A stretch of 64,000 nt of DNA from Microbacterium sp. Root180 (lineage in GTDB: Bacteria; Actinomycetota; Actinomycetes; Actinomycetales; Microbacteriaceae). Below the pieces are notes generated by a model, which was given only the letters and a program-made list of their open reading frames with translations, did no database searches and was not told where the DNA came from. The DNA lies in the NCBI RefSeq assembly GCF_001428485.1, contig NZ_LMHS01000003.1, positions 1,316,876 through 1,380,875 of the forward strand. Direction: 5' to 3'. Each line of letters opens with the position of its first letter. Within the stretch, counting starts at the first letter, position 1. Made by a program: the position numbers and the translations under genes. Shown in pieces: positions 46,452-54,444 of this stretch.

Positions 46452-47405
46452 TCAGGCGGCGGAGAGGCGCTCCAGCAGCTCGCGGTAGCGCGCGGCGGTG
46501 CGCTCGACGATCTCTGCGGGGAGGGCGGGCGGCTCGCCCTGCTTGTCCCAGTTCGCCGAGAGCCAGTCCCGCACGATCTGCTTGTCGAAGCTGGCCATGC
46601 GCTCCTCCGGCGTCCGTCCCGACGCCCAGGCCGCGGCATCCCAGTAGCGTGACGAGTCGCTCGTGAGCACCTCGTCCGCCAGCGTCATCACACCGTCGTC
46701 GTCCAGGCCGAACTCGAACTTCGTATCGGCGAGGATCACACCGTGCTTCTCGGCCGTGCGCGCGGCCCGCGCGTAGATCTCGAGGGACAGGTCGCGCAGT
46801 TCGGCCGCGCGCTCCTCGCCCACGAGCTCGACGGTGCGCTCGTACGAGATGTTCTCGTCGTGCTCGCCCATCGGCGCCTTCCATGCGGGCGTGTAGATCG
46901 GCTCGGGCAGGCGGTCGCCGTCGGACAGGCCTGCGGGGAGAGGGATGCCGCACACCGTCCCGCTCTCGCGGTACTCGGCCCATCCCGACCCGGCGAGGTA
47001 GCCGCGCACGACGCATTCGATCGGCTGCATCTGGAGGCCTTTGACGACCATCGCCCGGCCGGTCACGGCATCCGGGATCAACGACCGCAGGTCGTCCGCG
47101 GTATTCGCCTCGCCGTCGTCGCCGACGGTGAGCACGTGCGAAGCGGCCAAGTGATTCGGGATGCTGCGCCCGCCGTCCGCGCCGGCGAGCCGGTCGAACC
47201 ACCACAGGCTGAGCGTCGTCAGGAGCACGCCCTTGTCGGTGATGCCGGGCTCGAGCACGTGGTCGAAGGCGCTGACCCGGTCGCTGGCGACGACCAGCAT
47301 GCGCGCGGGGCGACCGCCGTCGGAAGTGTCGGCGGGCACGTACAGGTCGCGCACCTTGCCGGAGTAGACATGGCGCCAGCCGGGAAGATCGAGGGGGGTC
47401 GTCAC
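46452..47405 (-). CDS. purC: Phosphoribosylaminoimidazole-succinocarboxamide synthase
   Basis: SAICAR synthase, 317 residues, joining CAIR with aspartate in purine synthesis. Signatures are VYSGKVRDLYV near the front, VLEPGITDKGVLLTTLSLWW, QPIECVVRGYLAGSGW and ILADTKFEFGLDD. The length is that of the longer fungal-like PurC form common in Actinobacteria. GTG 47405 sits six bases after a -10 GATAAT, a leaderless start. Confidence 0.96.
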   Translation of the reverse strand: MTTPLDLPGWRHVYSGKVRDLYVPADTSDGGRPARMLVVASDRVSAFDHVLEPGITDKGVLLTTLSLWWFDRLAGADGGRSIPNHLAASHVLTVGDDGEANTADDLRSLIPDAVTGRAMVVKGLQMQPIECVVRGYLAGSGWAEYRESGTVCGIPLPAGLSDGDRLPEPIYTPAWKAPMGEHDENISYERTVELVGEERAAELRDLSLEIYARAARTAEKHGVILADTKFEFGLDDDGVMTLADEVLTSDSSRYWDAAAWASGRTPEERMASFDKQIVRDWLSANWDKQGEPPALPAEIVERTAARYRELLERLSAA

Positions 47406-47411
47406 CCGCCC

Positions 47412-47417
47412 ATTATC
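47412..47417 (-). promoter_or_regulatory. -10 box GATAAT before purC
   Basis: Six-base spacer GGGCGG to GTG 47405. Confidence 0.55.
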
Positions 47418-47425
47418 CAGGCCGA

Positions 47426-47764
47426 TCAGGGTGTGATCGAGTCGACGAAGGCGAACGCCTCCGCGAGGAGGGGATCCCACCGGTCGCCGGCGGACGCCGG
47501 AACCAGCATCCACTCCCTCATCGCCCGCTCGCGCATGACCATGCGCTCCATGCCGGCGGTGCCGTCGAGCGCGTCGACGCGCTCGGCCGGGAGCTTCACC
47601 ACCAGCGCTCCTCGGTACCCGACGAAGGCGAAGACCTTGCCGCGGATGCGCAGACCCTCGCTCCCGAACATCGGCCCGATGTCGACGCCGTCGCGTTCGA
47701 GGTAGGACGCGGCGAGCGGGTCGAAGATCTCGTGGGCGAGCTCGACGGCCGCGGCATCGGTCAT
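47426..47764 (-). CDS. TfoX N-terminal-domain-like small protein
   Basis: A 112-residue soluble protein. The block DIGPMFGSEGLRIRGKVFAF, with the MFG motif and alternating strands after it, resembles the TfoX/Sxy N-terminal fold; the match is moderate and no competence role is implied. ATG 47764 follows a -10 TAGCGT by six bases. It precedes purC on the same strand by 20 bases, but purC has its own promoter. Confidence 0.6.
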   Translation of the reverse strand: MTDAAAVELAHEIFDPLAASYLERDGVDIGPMFGSEGLRIRGKVFAFVGYRGALVVKLPAERVDALDGTAGMERMVMRERAMREWMLVPASAGDRWDPLLAEAFAFVDSITP

Positions 47765-47770
47765 GCGCAC

Positions 47771-47776
47771 ACGCTA
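47771..47776 (-). promoter_or_regulatory. -10 box TAGCGT before the TfoX-like gene
   Basis: Six-base spacer GTGCGC to ATG 47764. Confidence 0.5.
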
Positions 47777-47826
47777 CGCCCCCGTGCCGACACCGGCGCA
47801 CTCCCGGGTTTTGGACCCGTCAGTTA

Positions 47827-48471
47827 TCAGTCGATGACGCCGTGACCATGTATCGAGACGTTGTGCAGCGTCATCAGCAGTGGTGAAGGTCCGGGCTGAT
47901 CCCGGCGACCTGTTGACGGCGTATCCTCCGGATCGAGTGCGCCGCGTCCGAGTTGCTTTTCGAGCCGCTTCAGCGCCCGCGCGTGCCGCGTCCGTGCGGT
48001 GGATTCATTCATCGACAAGATCCGCGCACTCTCAGCGATGCTGAAGCCGTCCCAGTGGATCAGCATGATCAACTCCCGCGAGCGATCATCGAGCGCTCCC
48101 ACGGCGTGCCGGACCGCTTCGGACCTGATGTTCGCTTCGGCGGTCGTGTCAGCCCCGTCGTACGCTGACGCGGACGCGCGGAGATGATCGCGGAGTCCCT
48201 CTGCCAGTGCGAGTTGTTTCGCTGCGTGGCGGTAGTGCTCACGGAGGATGTTTCTCGCGACGCCGAAACACCACATTCTCGCGTCCTGATCTGTCGTCGG
48301 GAGCCGGGAGGAACTTTCCCAGATCGCCAGCAGGACGCGGCCCAGGAGGTCGGCGGCGTCTTCCGGCTGCGCGACTCGTCGTCGAAGGTAGCGGAGGAGG
48401 TCGTCGGCGTTGTCCTCCACGACGAGCTCGACCCAGTCACGCAGCGCCGACGGGATGGGACGGTTGCGCAT
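47827..48471 (-). CDS. ECF-type RNA polymerase sigma factor
   Basis: A 214-residue alternative sigma factor. Sigma region 2 spans about residues 12-90 (LRRRVAQPEDAADLLGRVLL, then CFGVARNILREHY) and region 4 about 115-170 (LDDRSRELIMLIHWDGFSIA, SMNESTARTRHARALKRL). A 40-residue tail (DPEDTPSTGRRDQPG onward) is unusual and might be regulatory. The ATG overlaps the stop of the upstream membrane protein, its likely anti-sigma partner. Target promoters unknown. Confidence 0.9.
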   Translation of the reverse strand: MRNRPIPSALRDWVELVVEDNADDLLRYLRRRVAQPEDAADLLGRVLLAIWESSSRLPTTDQDARMWCFGVARNILREHYRHAAKQLALAEGLRDHLRASASAYDGADTTAEANIRSEAVRHAVGALDDRSRELIMLIHWDGFSIAESARILSMNESTARTRHARALKRLEKQLGRGALDPEDTPSTGRRDQPGPSPLLMTLHNVSIHGHGVID

Positions 48472-49094
48472 CAGTGGAGCTGTCCCTGGCAGTCGGTGAC
48501 GGCGGAGGGCATGAGCTCGCCTCGCTCATCCCGAAGATGAAGCGGGATCGCCATCGCGATGTGATGGTCGATCGCGATGCTCAAGGACATCTCATCGCGA
48601 GCCTGCTGCGTATCGACCTGCAGGCCGCCATCACGACCCGGAACGAACGGGTGCGCGATCGCATACTCGTACATGTCCTGGCCGATCCCCGTCCAGTCGT
48701 GGTCCGCCACGAATGCGGCGATCTGCCGGTCGGATTGCGTACGGTCCGCGGGGTCGCCGAAGTAGAAGGCCTTTCGGCAGCTCACGTCCACGCCGGTGTC
48801 GGTCGTGTACTTGATCGGGATGATCGCATCGGCATCGACCAGCATGCCGCCGATCCCGAACTGGGTGAGCGGGAGAACCAGGGCTGCGCCGGTCAAGGCC
48901 ACGACGCCGGCGATGCCCAGCGGGATCATCGTCCGTCGACGCTTCCACCGCGGCGTCGTCGACGGTGCCTCGGCGATCGCTCGGGCTTCGGCGGCGAGAG
49001 CTGTGCGGCGCACCAGCGCGTGAAGGCGCGCGTCGTCGACGCCAGCCATCGGATCAGCAGCCGCGAGCTCCGAATGAAGTGATTCCCTCATCAT
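48471..49094 (-). CDS. Single-span membrane protein, likely anti-sigma partner
   Basis: A 207-residue protein. The cytoplasmic N terminus (about 1-55) is helical. One membrane helix follows (about 56-80, MIPLGIAGVVALTGAALVLP), then an extracellular domain with two Cys (VSCRKAFY and TDCQGQLH at the end) that could form a disulfide. No zinc-binding HXXXCXXC motif is seen. It is encoded before, not after, the sigma gene and overlaps it, the reverse of the common sigma-then-anti-sigma order. Anti-sigma function is inferred from topology and coupling. Confidence 0.65.
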   Translation of the reverse strand: MMRESLHSELAAADPMAGVDDARLHALVRRTALAAEARAIAEAPSTTPRWKRRRTMIPLGIAGVVALTGAALVLPLTQFGIGGMLVDADAIIPIKYTTDTGVDVSCRKAFYFGDPADRTQSDRQIAAFVADHDWTGIGQDMYEYAIAHPFVPGRDGGLQVDTQQARDEMSLSIAIDHHIAMAIPLHLRDERGELMPSAVTDCQGQLH

Positions 49095-49161
49095 CTGTGC
49101 TCCTCTTCTCGGTCCTCACACAGAACATGACAGGAGTGCCAGAACCGTCTCACGACGATGT

Positions 49162-49179
49162 ATAGTCCATGTGGACTAT
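49162..49179. promoter_or_regulatory. Candidate PadR operator over the -10 box
   Basis: ATAGTCCA-TG-TGGACTAT, perfect 8-bp arms. A -10 box TATAGT occupies 49161-49166, so bound PadR would block the regulator-pump operon. Confidence 0.7.
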
Positions 49180-49194
49180 TCGACACGGAGGATC

Positions 49195-49815
49195 ATGAAG
49201 GACGCCGTCGACTCCCTCACGCCCCTCGGGCTGATGGTGCTCGCGCTTCTCGGCGAGGGCGACATGCACCCGTACGAGATGATCCGCCTGATGCGCATGC
49301 GCCGGGACGATCGCCTCGTCGCGATCACCAACGGCACGGTCTACCACACGGTCGGCCGACTCGAGCGGGCCGGCCTCGTCGCCGAAGTCGGTGTGGACCG
49401 CGAGGGCAATCGCCCGGAGCGCACGACCTACACCGTGACGGATGCCGGAGCCCGCACCGTCGGCGAATGGGTCCGCCGCGAGCTTCCCCGCATCGATCGT
49501 CCGGCCGAGTTCCGCGTGGCACTCGCCGAGGCGCACAACCTGGAGCGCGACGAGGTCGTCGCCCTGCTCATGACACGTCGTGAGGGCATGGCGCAGGCTC
49601 AGGCGGCACTCGCCGACGGGCACCGCTTCGCGCAGCACAAAGGCGTCCCCGAGCAGTACCTGCTCGAGGTCGACCGCGACGAGGCGATGCTCGCCGCAGA
49701 CCTCGCCTGGCTCGACGGGCTGCTCGCCCGCCTCGCTTCACCCGAATTCCCGTGGGGGCTCGACCCCGAGCCCTCGGAAAGATATCTCGCACAGAGGAAG
49801 GCCGCACGGCTATGA
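49195..49815 (+). CDS. PadR family transcriptional regulator
   Basis: A 206-residue PadR repressor. The winged helix starts LTPLGLMVLALLGEGDMHPY, followed by NGTVYHTVGRLERAGLV and wing EGNRPERTTYTVTDAG. The C-terminal helical dimerisation domain is of the longer (Vir) type. ATG 49195 follows GGAGG at 49187-49191; an in-frame GTG at 49171 would lie in the operator. It overlaps the MFS gene by four bases, the common layout of a drug-responsive pump and its repressor. Confidence 0.92.
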   Translation: MKDAVDSLTPLGLMVLALLGEGDMHPYEMIRLMRMRRDDRLVAITNGTVYHTVGRLERAGLVAEVGVDREGNRPERTTYTVTDAGARTVGEWVRRELPRIDRPAEFRVALAEAHNLERDEVVALLMTRREGMAQAQAALADGHRFAQHKGVPEQYLLEVDRDEAMLAADLAWLDGLLARLASPEFPWGLDPEPSERYLAQRKAARL

Positions 49816-51383
49816 CCGAACCGAAGACGCAGGCGGAGGCATCCGGTCCTGCCGCCCGCGCATCCGCGCACCCGATCACCGGCGCCTATGCCGTCGGGCA
49901 CAAGCCCCGCAGCCCGTGGCCCGCCCTGTGGGCGCTGGTCATCGGGTTCTTCATGATCCTGGTCGACACGACCATCGTCTCGGTGGCGAACCCCGCCATC
50001 AAGGCCGCCCTCGACCCCGAGACGAACAACCTCGACAACGTCGTGTGGGTCACCTCGGCCTACCTGCTGGCGTACGCGGTGCCGCTGCTCATCACCGGCC
50101 GTCTCGGTGACCGGTTCGGACCGAAGAACATCTACCTGATCGGCCTCGCCGTCTTCACGCTCGCCTCGCTCGCGTGCGGCCTGTCGCCGACGCTGGGGGC
50201 GCTCATCGCCTTCCGCGCGGTGCAGGGACTCGGCGCCGCGCTGATGACGCCGCAGACGATGGCCGTCATCACGCGCACGTTCCCGCCGAACCAGCGCGGA
50301 GCGGCCATGGGCCTGTGGGGAGCGACGTCGGGTGTCGCGATGCTCGTCGGCCCGCTGCTGGGCGGCCTCCTCGTCGACGGCTTCGGCTGGGAGTGGATCT
50401 TCTTCATCAACCTCCCCGTGGGCGTCGTCGGCTTCGTGCTCGCGTGGATCCTCGTGCCCAAGCTCGAGACGCACCCGCACCGGTTCGACCTCGTCGGCAT
50501 GTTCCTCAGCGCCATCGCCCTGTTCCTCATCGTGTTCGGCCTGCAGGAGGGCGAGACGTACGACTGGGGTGTCATCTGGGGCCCGATCACCGTGTGGGGC
50601 CTGATCATTTCGGGAGTCGTCGTCCTCGGCCTGTTCATCTGGCAGCAGGCGAAGACGAAGAGCGAGGCGCTCGTGCCGCTCGAGCTGTTCCGCGACCGCA
50701 ACTTCTCGATCGCGAACCTCGGCATCGCCACCGTCGGCTTCACCGTCACGAGCATGTCGCTGCCGCTGATGTTCTTCATCCAGCTCGGGCGCGGACTGAC
50801 CCCGACCGAGTCGGCGCTGCTGCTCGTGCCGATGGCGATCGCCGCGGGCGTGCTGTCGCCGCTCGCCGGCCGGTGGCTGGATCGCACCGACCCGCGCGTG
50901 CTGCTCGTTCCCGGCCTGCTGCTGGTGACGATCTCGCTGGTGCTCTACTCCTTCCTCATGAACCTCGACACACCGATCTGGATGTTCCTGATCCCGTCGT
51001 TCATCATGGGCGTCGGCAACGCCGGCATGTGGGGGCCCCTCGCCACGACGGCGACGCGCAACCTGGCACCGCGCCAGGCGGGCGCCGGCGCCGGCATCTA
51101 CAACACGACGCGCACGATCGGCTCGGTGCTGGGCTCGGCCGCGATCGCCGTGTTCATGCAGTCACGGCTCGAGGCGAACATCCCCGGCGCGTCCGAGGCA
51201 TCCGGCGGGTTCGCGGGCGGGGCGCTGCCGCCGCAGATCGCCGAACCGTTCTCGGTGGCGATGTCGCAGGCGATCCTGCTGCCCGCGGCCGTCATGCTCA
51301 TCGGCGTCGTGGCGGTGCTGTTCCTCCGCCGGCCCGTGCCGACCCCGACCGCCGAGTGGCAGGCCGCCGAGGACGCGGTCTAG
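49812..51383 (+). CDS. MFS drug efflux transporter, DHA2 (14-TM) family
   Basis: A 523-residue proton-driven exporter of the EmrB/QacA group with 14 membrane helices. Signature motifs: A in GRLGDRFGPKNIYL, B in LIAFRAVQGLGAALMTPQTM, and C in GPLLGGLLVDGFGWEWIFFI; the D1 motif is MILVDTTIVSVANPAI. A 40-residue polar N terminus precedes the first helix. Probably exports toxic amphiphiles or antibiotics under PadR control. Confidence 0.93.
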   Translation: MTEPKTQAEASGPAARASAHPITGAYAVGHKPRSPWPALWALVIGFFMILVDTTIVSVANPAIKAALDPETNNLDNVVWVTSAYLLAYAVPLLITGRLGDRFGPKNIYLIGLAVFTLASLACGLSPTLGALIAFRAVQGLGAALMTPQTMAVITRTFPPNQRGAAMGLWGATSGVAMLVGPLLGGLLVDGFGWEWIFFINLPVGVVGFVLAWILVPKLETHPHRFDLVGMFLSAIALFLIVFGLQEGETYDWGVIWGPITVWGLIISGVVVLGLFIWQQAKTKSEALVPLELFRDRNFSIANLGIATVGFTVTSMSLPLMFFIQLGRGLTPTESALLLVPMAIAAGVLSPLAGRWLDRTDPRVLLVPGLLLVTISLVLYSFLMNLDTPIWMFLIPSFIMGVGNAGMWGPLATTATRNLAPRQAGAGAGIYNTTRTIGSVLGSAAIAVFMQSRLEANIPGASEASGGFAGGALPPQIAEPFSVAMSQAILLPAAVMLIGVVAVLFLRRPVPTPTAEWQAAEDAV

Positions 51384-51387
51384 CAAC

Positions 51388-51442
51388 GACTCGCCAAGAC
51401 ACGCCGGTCCGCGCACCGCGGGGCGGCGTGTCTTGGCGAGTC
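51388..51442. repeat. Perfect 19-bp hairpin between convergent MFS and purD genes
   Basis: Arms 51388-51406 and 51424-51442 are exact reverse complements with a 17-base loop. It begins five bases after the MFS stop and could act as a bidirectional transcription end, but lacks T-runs. It is one of several long intergenic hairpins here. Confidence 0.85.
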
Positions 51443-51460
51443 TGCGCTGGGGGGCGGCCG

Positions 51461-52732
51461 TCAGGATCCGACGACGCGCTCCGCGATGTCGGTGCGGTGC
51501 TGGCTGCTTTCGAGGCCGATCTCGGCGACGGCGCGGTACACGCGGTCGCGGGCTTCGGCGAAGGTGCTGCCCAGTCCGACGACGCTGAGCACGCGGCCGC
51601 CGGTGGCGATCAGCCCGTCGGCGGATTCGGCCGTGGCAGCGTGGGCGAGGTGCACGCCCTCGACGGCGGCCGCGGCATCCGTCCCCGTCAGCGCGCGCCC
51701 CGTCACCGGCGCCTGCGGGTAGCCCTCGCTGGCCACCACGACGGTCACGGCGGCGGCCTCGGCGAACGCCGGACGCGGACGGGACTCGAGATTGCCGGAT
51801 GCCGCGGCCAGCAGCAGCTCGGAGAGAGGGTCGATCAGCCGGGGCAGCACGACCTGCGTCTCGGGATCGCCGAAGCGCGCGTTGAACTCGATCACCTTGA
51901 TGCCCGTGTCCGTGAGGATGAGCCCGGCGTAGAGGAGCCCGATGAAAGGCGTGCCCTCAGCGTCGAGGCGACGGATCACCGGCTCGGCGACCTCGCGCGT
52001 GACGAGGTCGACGAACTCGTCCTCGCCGCCGAAGCGGTCGGCCAGCCAGGGGAGCGGCGAGTAGGCGCCCATCCCGCCCGTGTTCGGACCGGCGTCCCCG
52101 TCGAGCAGCCGCTTGTAGTCCTGGGCGGGGCTGAGGGGCGCGACGTGATCCCCGTCGCTGAGGAAGAACAGCGACACCTCGGGACCGGCGAGGAACTCCT
52201 CGACGAGCACGGGCCCCGCGGACAGATAGGCGGCGGCATGGGCGATCGCCTCGGCACGGTCCTCGGTGACGATCACGCCCTTGCCGGCGGCGAGTCCGTC
52301 CGCCTTCACGACGTACGGGGAGCCGAGCTCGTCCAGCGCGGCCTCGAGCTCGGCGGGCGAGGCAGCCCGCACGGCCCGCCCCGTCGGAACTCCGGCGGCA
52401 TCCATGATGCGCTTGGCGAACGCCTTGGATCCCTCGAGCTGGGCGGCGGCCCTGCCGGGGCCGAACACCGGGATGCCGCGCTCGCGCAACGCGTCGGCGA
52501 CACCCGCGACGAGCGGGGCCTCGGGGCCGATCACGACCAGGTCCACGGCCTTCTCGTTCGCGAAGCGGGTGACCGCGGAGGGGTCGTTCGCGTCGAGCTC
52601 GACCAGCGATGCATCCTGACCGATGCCGGCGTTGCCGGGGGCCGCGAAGATCTCGTGGGCGGCGTCTTCGGATCGCAGCGCGAGGATGATGGCGTGCTCG
52701 CGCGCGCCGGAGCCGAGAACGAGGATCTTCAC
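51461..52732 (-). CDS. purD: Phosphoribosylamine-glycine ligase
   Basis: GAR synthetase (423 residues), step two of purine synthesis, an ATP-grasp enzyme. It shows MKILVLGSGAREHAI, VIGPEAPLVAGVADALRERG, PYVVKADGLAAGKGVIV, NTGGMGAYSPLPW and EFNARFGDPETQVVLPRL. GTG 52732 follows a -10 TAGGCT by six bases. Confidence 0.97.
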   Translation of the reverse strand: MKILVLGSGAREHAIILALRSEDAAHEIFAAPGNAGIGQDASLVELDANDPSAVTRFANEKAVDLVVIGPEAPLVAGVADALRERGIPVFGPGRAAAQLEGSKAFAKRIMDAAGVPTGRAVRAASPAELEAALDELGSPYVVKADGLAAGKGVIVTEDRAEAIAHAAAYLSAGPVLVEEFLAGPEVSLFFLSDGDHVAPLSPAQDYKRLLDGDAGPNTGGMGAYSPLPWLADRFGGEDEFVDLVTREVAEPVIRRLDAEGTPFIGLLYAGLILTDTGIKVIEFNARFGDPETQVVLPRLIDPLSELLLAAASGNLESRPRPAFAEAAAVTVVVASEGYPQAPVTGRALTGTDAAAAVEGVHLAHAATAESADGLIATGGRVLSVVGLGSTFAEARDRVYRAVAEIGLESSQHRTDIAERVVGS

Positions 52733-52738
52733 CCGACC

Positions 52739-52744
52739 AGCCTA
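52739..52744 (-). promoter_or_regulatory. -10 box TAGGCT before purD
   Basis: Six-base spacer GGTCGG to GTG 52732. Confidence 0.55.
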
Positions 52745-52814
52745 CCGAGGGTGCCCCGGCGCATTTCGGGGCCTGCGGCCGCCCGGCGTGGCCGAGTCCC
52801 GCTCGCCTTCCCGT

Positions 52815-52898
52815 CGCATAACTCCTGCACCTTGAGGGATCTCCCGGGGTTTCCGGGCCCGTGGGCGCAGGTTTGGGCGAAGCTGCAGGAGTTATGCG
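52815..52898. repeat. 84-bp imperfect palindrome between divergent genes
   Basis: Perfect 15-bp outer arms CGCATAACTCCTGCA (52815-52829) and TGCAGGAGTTATGCG (52884-52898), with three further inner pairs. It sits between divergent purD and the sterol-carrier-like gene, so it is not a terminator for either and is best seen as a mobile or REP-like hairpin element. Confidence 0.8.
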
Positions 52899-52962
52899 CC
52901 GGTGCCGGACGGGCGAATGCCGCCGCGCCGGAGCGGACGGATCCGGCCGGGCCCGCGCGGCG

Positions 52963-52968
52963 TAGCGT
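52963..52968 (+). promoter_or_regulatory. -10 box TAGCGT before the sterol-carrier-like gene
   Basis: Six-base spacer TGAGCC to ATG 52975. Confidence 0.55.
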
Positions 52969-52974
52969 TGAGCC

Positions 52975-53340
52975 ATGCCCCGGAGGATCAGCACGGACGA
53001 GGGCCGCGCGGCCCTCGAGGCGGTGCGGGCCGCGGGCGACGTATCCCTCCCCTCCCGCACCGATCTCGCGACGGCGGTGCGGTACCTGCTCCAGCTGCTG
53101 TCGGAGAAGGCACCGGGCAACTCCGTCGAGGTGCGCGTGCCGCCCTTCGGCGCGGTACAGGTGATCGAAGGCCCCCGGCACACACGCGGCACGCCCCCGA
53201 ACGTGGTCGAGACCGACGCCGCGACGTGGGTCGCACTCGCGACCGGCGCGGAGAGCTGGACGGATGCCGCCGCCCAGGGCCGGATCGCAGCATCCGGCAC
53301 CCGCGCCGATATCTCCGACCTGCTCCCGCTGCGGCCCTGA
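52975..53340 (+). CDS. Sterol-carrier-family small protein (actinobacterial purF neighbour)
   Basis: A 121-residue soluble protein with helices in the front half and a final block TDAATWVALATGAESWTDAA, IAASGTRADISDLLPL. It matches the short sterol carrier/MDMPI-C-like proteins found beside purF in many Actinobacteria. The ligand is not known. ATG 52975 is leaderless. Confidence 0.7.
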   Translation: MPRRISTDEGRAALEAVRAAGDVSLPSRTDLATAVRYLLQLLSEKAPGNSVEVRVPPFGAVQVIEGPRHTRGTPPNVVETDAATWVALATGAESWTDAAAQGRIAASGTRADISDLLPLRP

Positions 53341-53396
53341 CGCGGTCGGCTTCGCGGGGCGCCGTCCCTTCTGTGTCCCGGTGCGCCGGGGAGTGG

Positions 53397-53402
53397 GACA
53401 AT
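53397..53402 (+). promoter_or_regulatory. -10 box GACAAT before the 108-residue membrane gene
   Basis: Six-base spacer GGAGGT to ATG 53409. Confidence 0.45.
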
Positions 53403-53408
53403 GGAGGT

Positions 53409-53735
53409 ATGACCGAGCACGTCGAGGACCACATCGAGACCGTGCGCGTGCGACGCGCTCCGAAGTTCTCGGTCTTCCTGCTGGTCGGCGCCGCGCTCGG
53501 GGTCATCGTCGCGATGATCCTGACGTTCGCGTTCGACGGCTCCCAGGACGTCAGCCCGAACACGGGTCTCGTGTACTCGCAGGGTCAGGTCTTCGGGTTC
53601 CTGGTGCTCGTCTGCGTCCCGGTGGGCCTGGCGCTCGCCGCGGTCGTCGCCCTGCTGCTCGACCGTCGTTCGCGCAATCACACGCACAGCGTGACGGTCG
53701 ACCGCGAGTCGGTGCAGGTCGACGAGACGCCGTAG
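53409..53735 (+). CDS. Two-span membrane protein, unknown
   Basis: A 108-residue protein with two membrane helices (about 21-43, FSVFLLVGAALGVIVAMILT, and 63-87), a basic cytoplasmic front (IETVRVRRAPK) and a polar tail. It is recurrent beside purM-purF in this group of bacteria, from general knowledge, without known function. ATG 53409 is leaderless by the -10 GACAAT. Confidence 0.65.
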   Translation: MTEHVEDHIETVRVRRAPKFSVFLLVGAALGVIVAMILTFAFDGSQDVSPNTGLVYSQGQVFGFLVLVCVPVGLALAAVVALLLDRRSRNHTHSVTVDRESVQVDETP

Positions 53736-53737
53736 CG

Positions 53738-54349
53738 CTACGCCAGTTCGGCGATGATCGGATGGATCGCGGCATCGAAGGCCGCGACATCCCCCCGAAG
53801 TCCGTCCGTGACGGCGATCGTGAGTGATCCGATCCACCACACACCGCGCTGTGCGAGTGGCAGCACCTGCACGTTCAGCTCGAACGAGTGCGCCCGGCGG
53901 CCCACCTGACGCTCGTGCTCGGCGATCGCGCTCGCATACGCGCGGTAGGCCGTTCCGGTGCCCGGGTTGGCGTCGCGGCGATAGCGGGCGTGGGCGGACT
54001 GGGCGAAGGCGAGCGCCTCGGCCGCGTGGGGCGTCGCGGCCGCCCGCAGCACGTCGGCGCCCTGCGACGGCAGCGCCAGCATCGTGTCGAACCCGTCGAC
54101 GAGGTCCAGCGGCACGGGCGACGGATGGGCCTGCGGCTCGACCGTCATCGCCCAGTACTCCCGCCACTGCCGCTCCAGCAGCGCCTGCGACTCTTCGTCA
54201 CGGTCGTTGACGCGGGCAGGGATGCCGCGCAGCGGCGGAAGCTCGTCCGGCGAGCGGATGCCGAGCACCTGTCGCAGATAGAGCGCGAGCAGCACCGGCT
54301 GACCCGCGTCCTCGCGGATCAGCCACTCCGGAGCACCGGTGCCTCCCAT
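53738..54349 (-). CDS. Conserved hypothetical protein, 203 residues
   Basis: Begins MGGTGAPEWLIREDAGQPVL and has an alpha/beta composition with conserved-looking blocks LYLRQVLGIRSPDELPPL and AQRGVWWIGSLTIAVTD. No membrane helix or signal peptide. ATG 54349 is set by a -10 TACAAT six bases upstream. Family not recognised; it lies divergently beside purM. Confidence 0.65.
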   Translation of the reverse strand: MGGTGAPEWLIREDAGQPVLLALYLRQVLGIRSPDELPPLRGIPARVNDRDEESQALLERQWREYWAMTVEPQAHPSPVPLDLVDGFDTMLALPSQGADVLRAAATPHAAEALAFAQSAHARYRRDANPGTGTAYRAYASAIAEHERQVGRRAHSFELNVQVLPLAQRGVWWIGSLTIAVTDGLRGDVAAFDAAIHPIIAELA

Positions 54350-54355
54350 GCCGAC

Positions 54356-54361
54356 ATTGTA
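54356..54361 (-). promoter_or_regulatory. -10 box TACAAT before the 203-residue gene
   Basis: Six-base spacer GTCGGC to ATG 54349. Confidence 0.55.
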
Positions 54362-54431
54362 GGTCCGGCCTACCCCACCCGGACGGCACAGCAGCACCCG
54401 TCACGCGGCATCCGTGTGGGCGCGCCGCCGG

Positions 54432-54437
54432 TAGGCT
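54432..54437 (+). promoter_or_regulatory. -10 box TAGGCT before purM
   Basis: Seven-base spacer to GTG 54445. Confidence 0.5.
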
Positions 54438-54444
54438 GGGGGTC

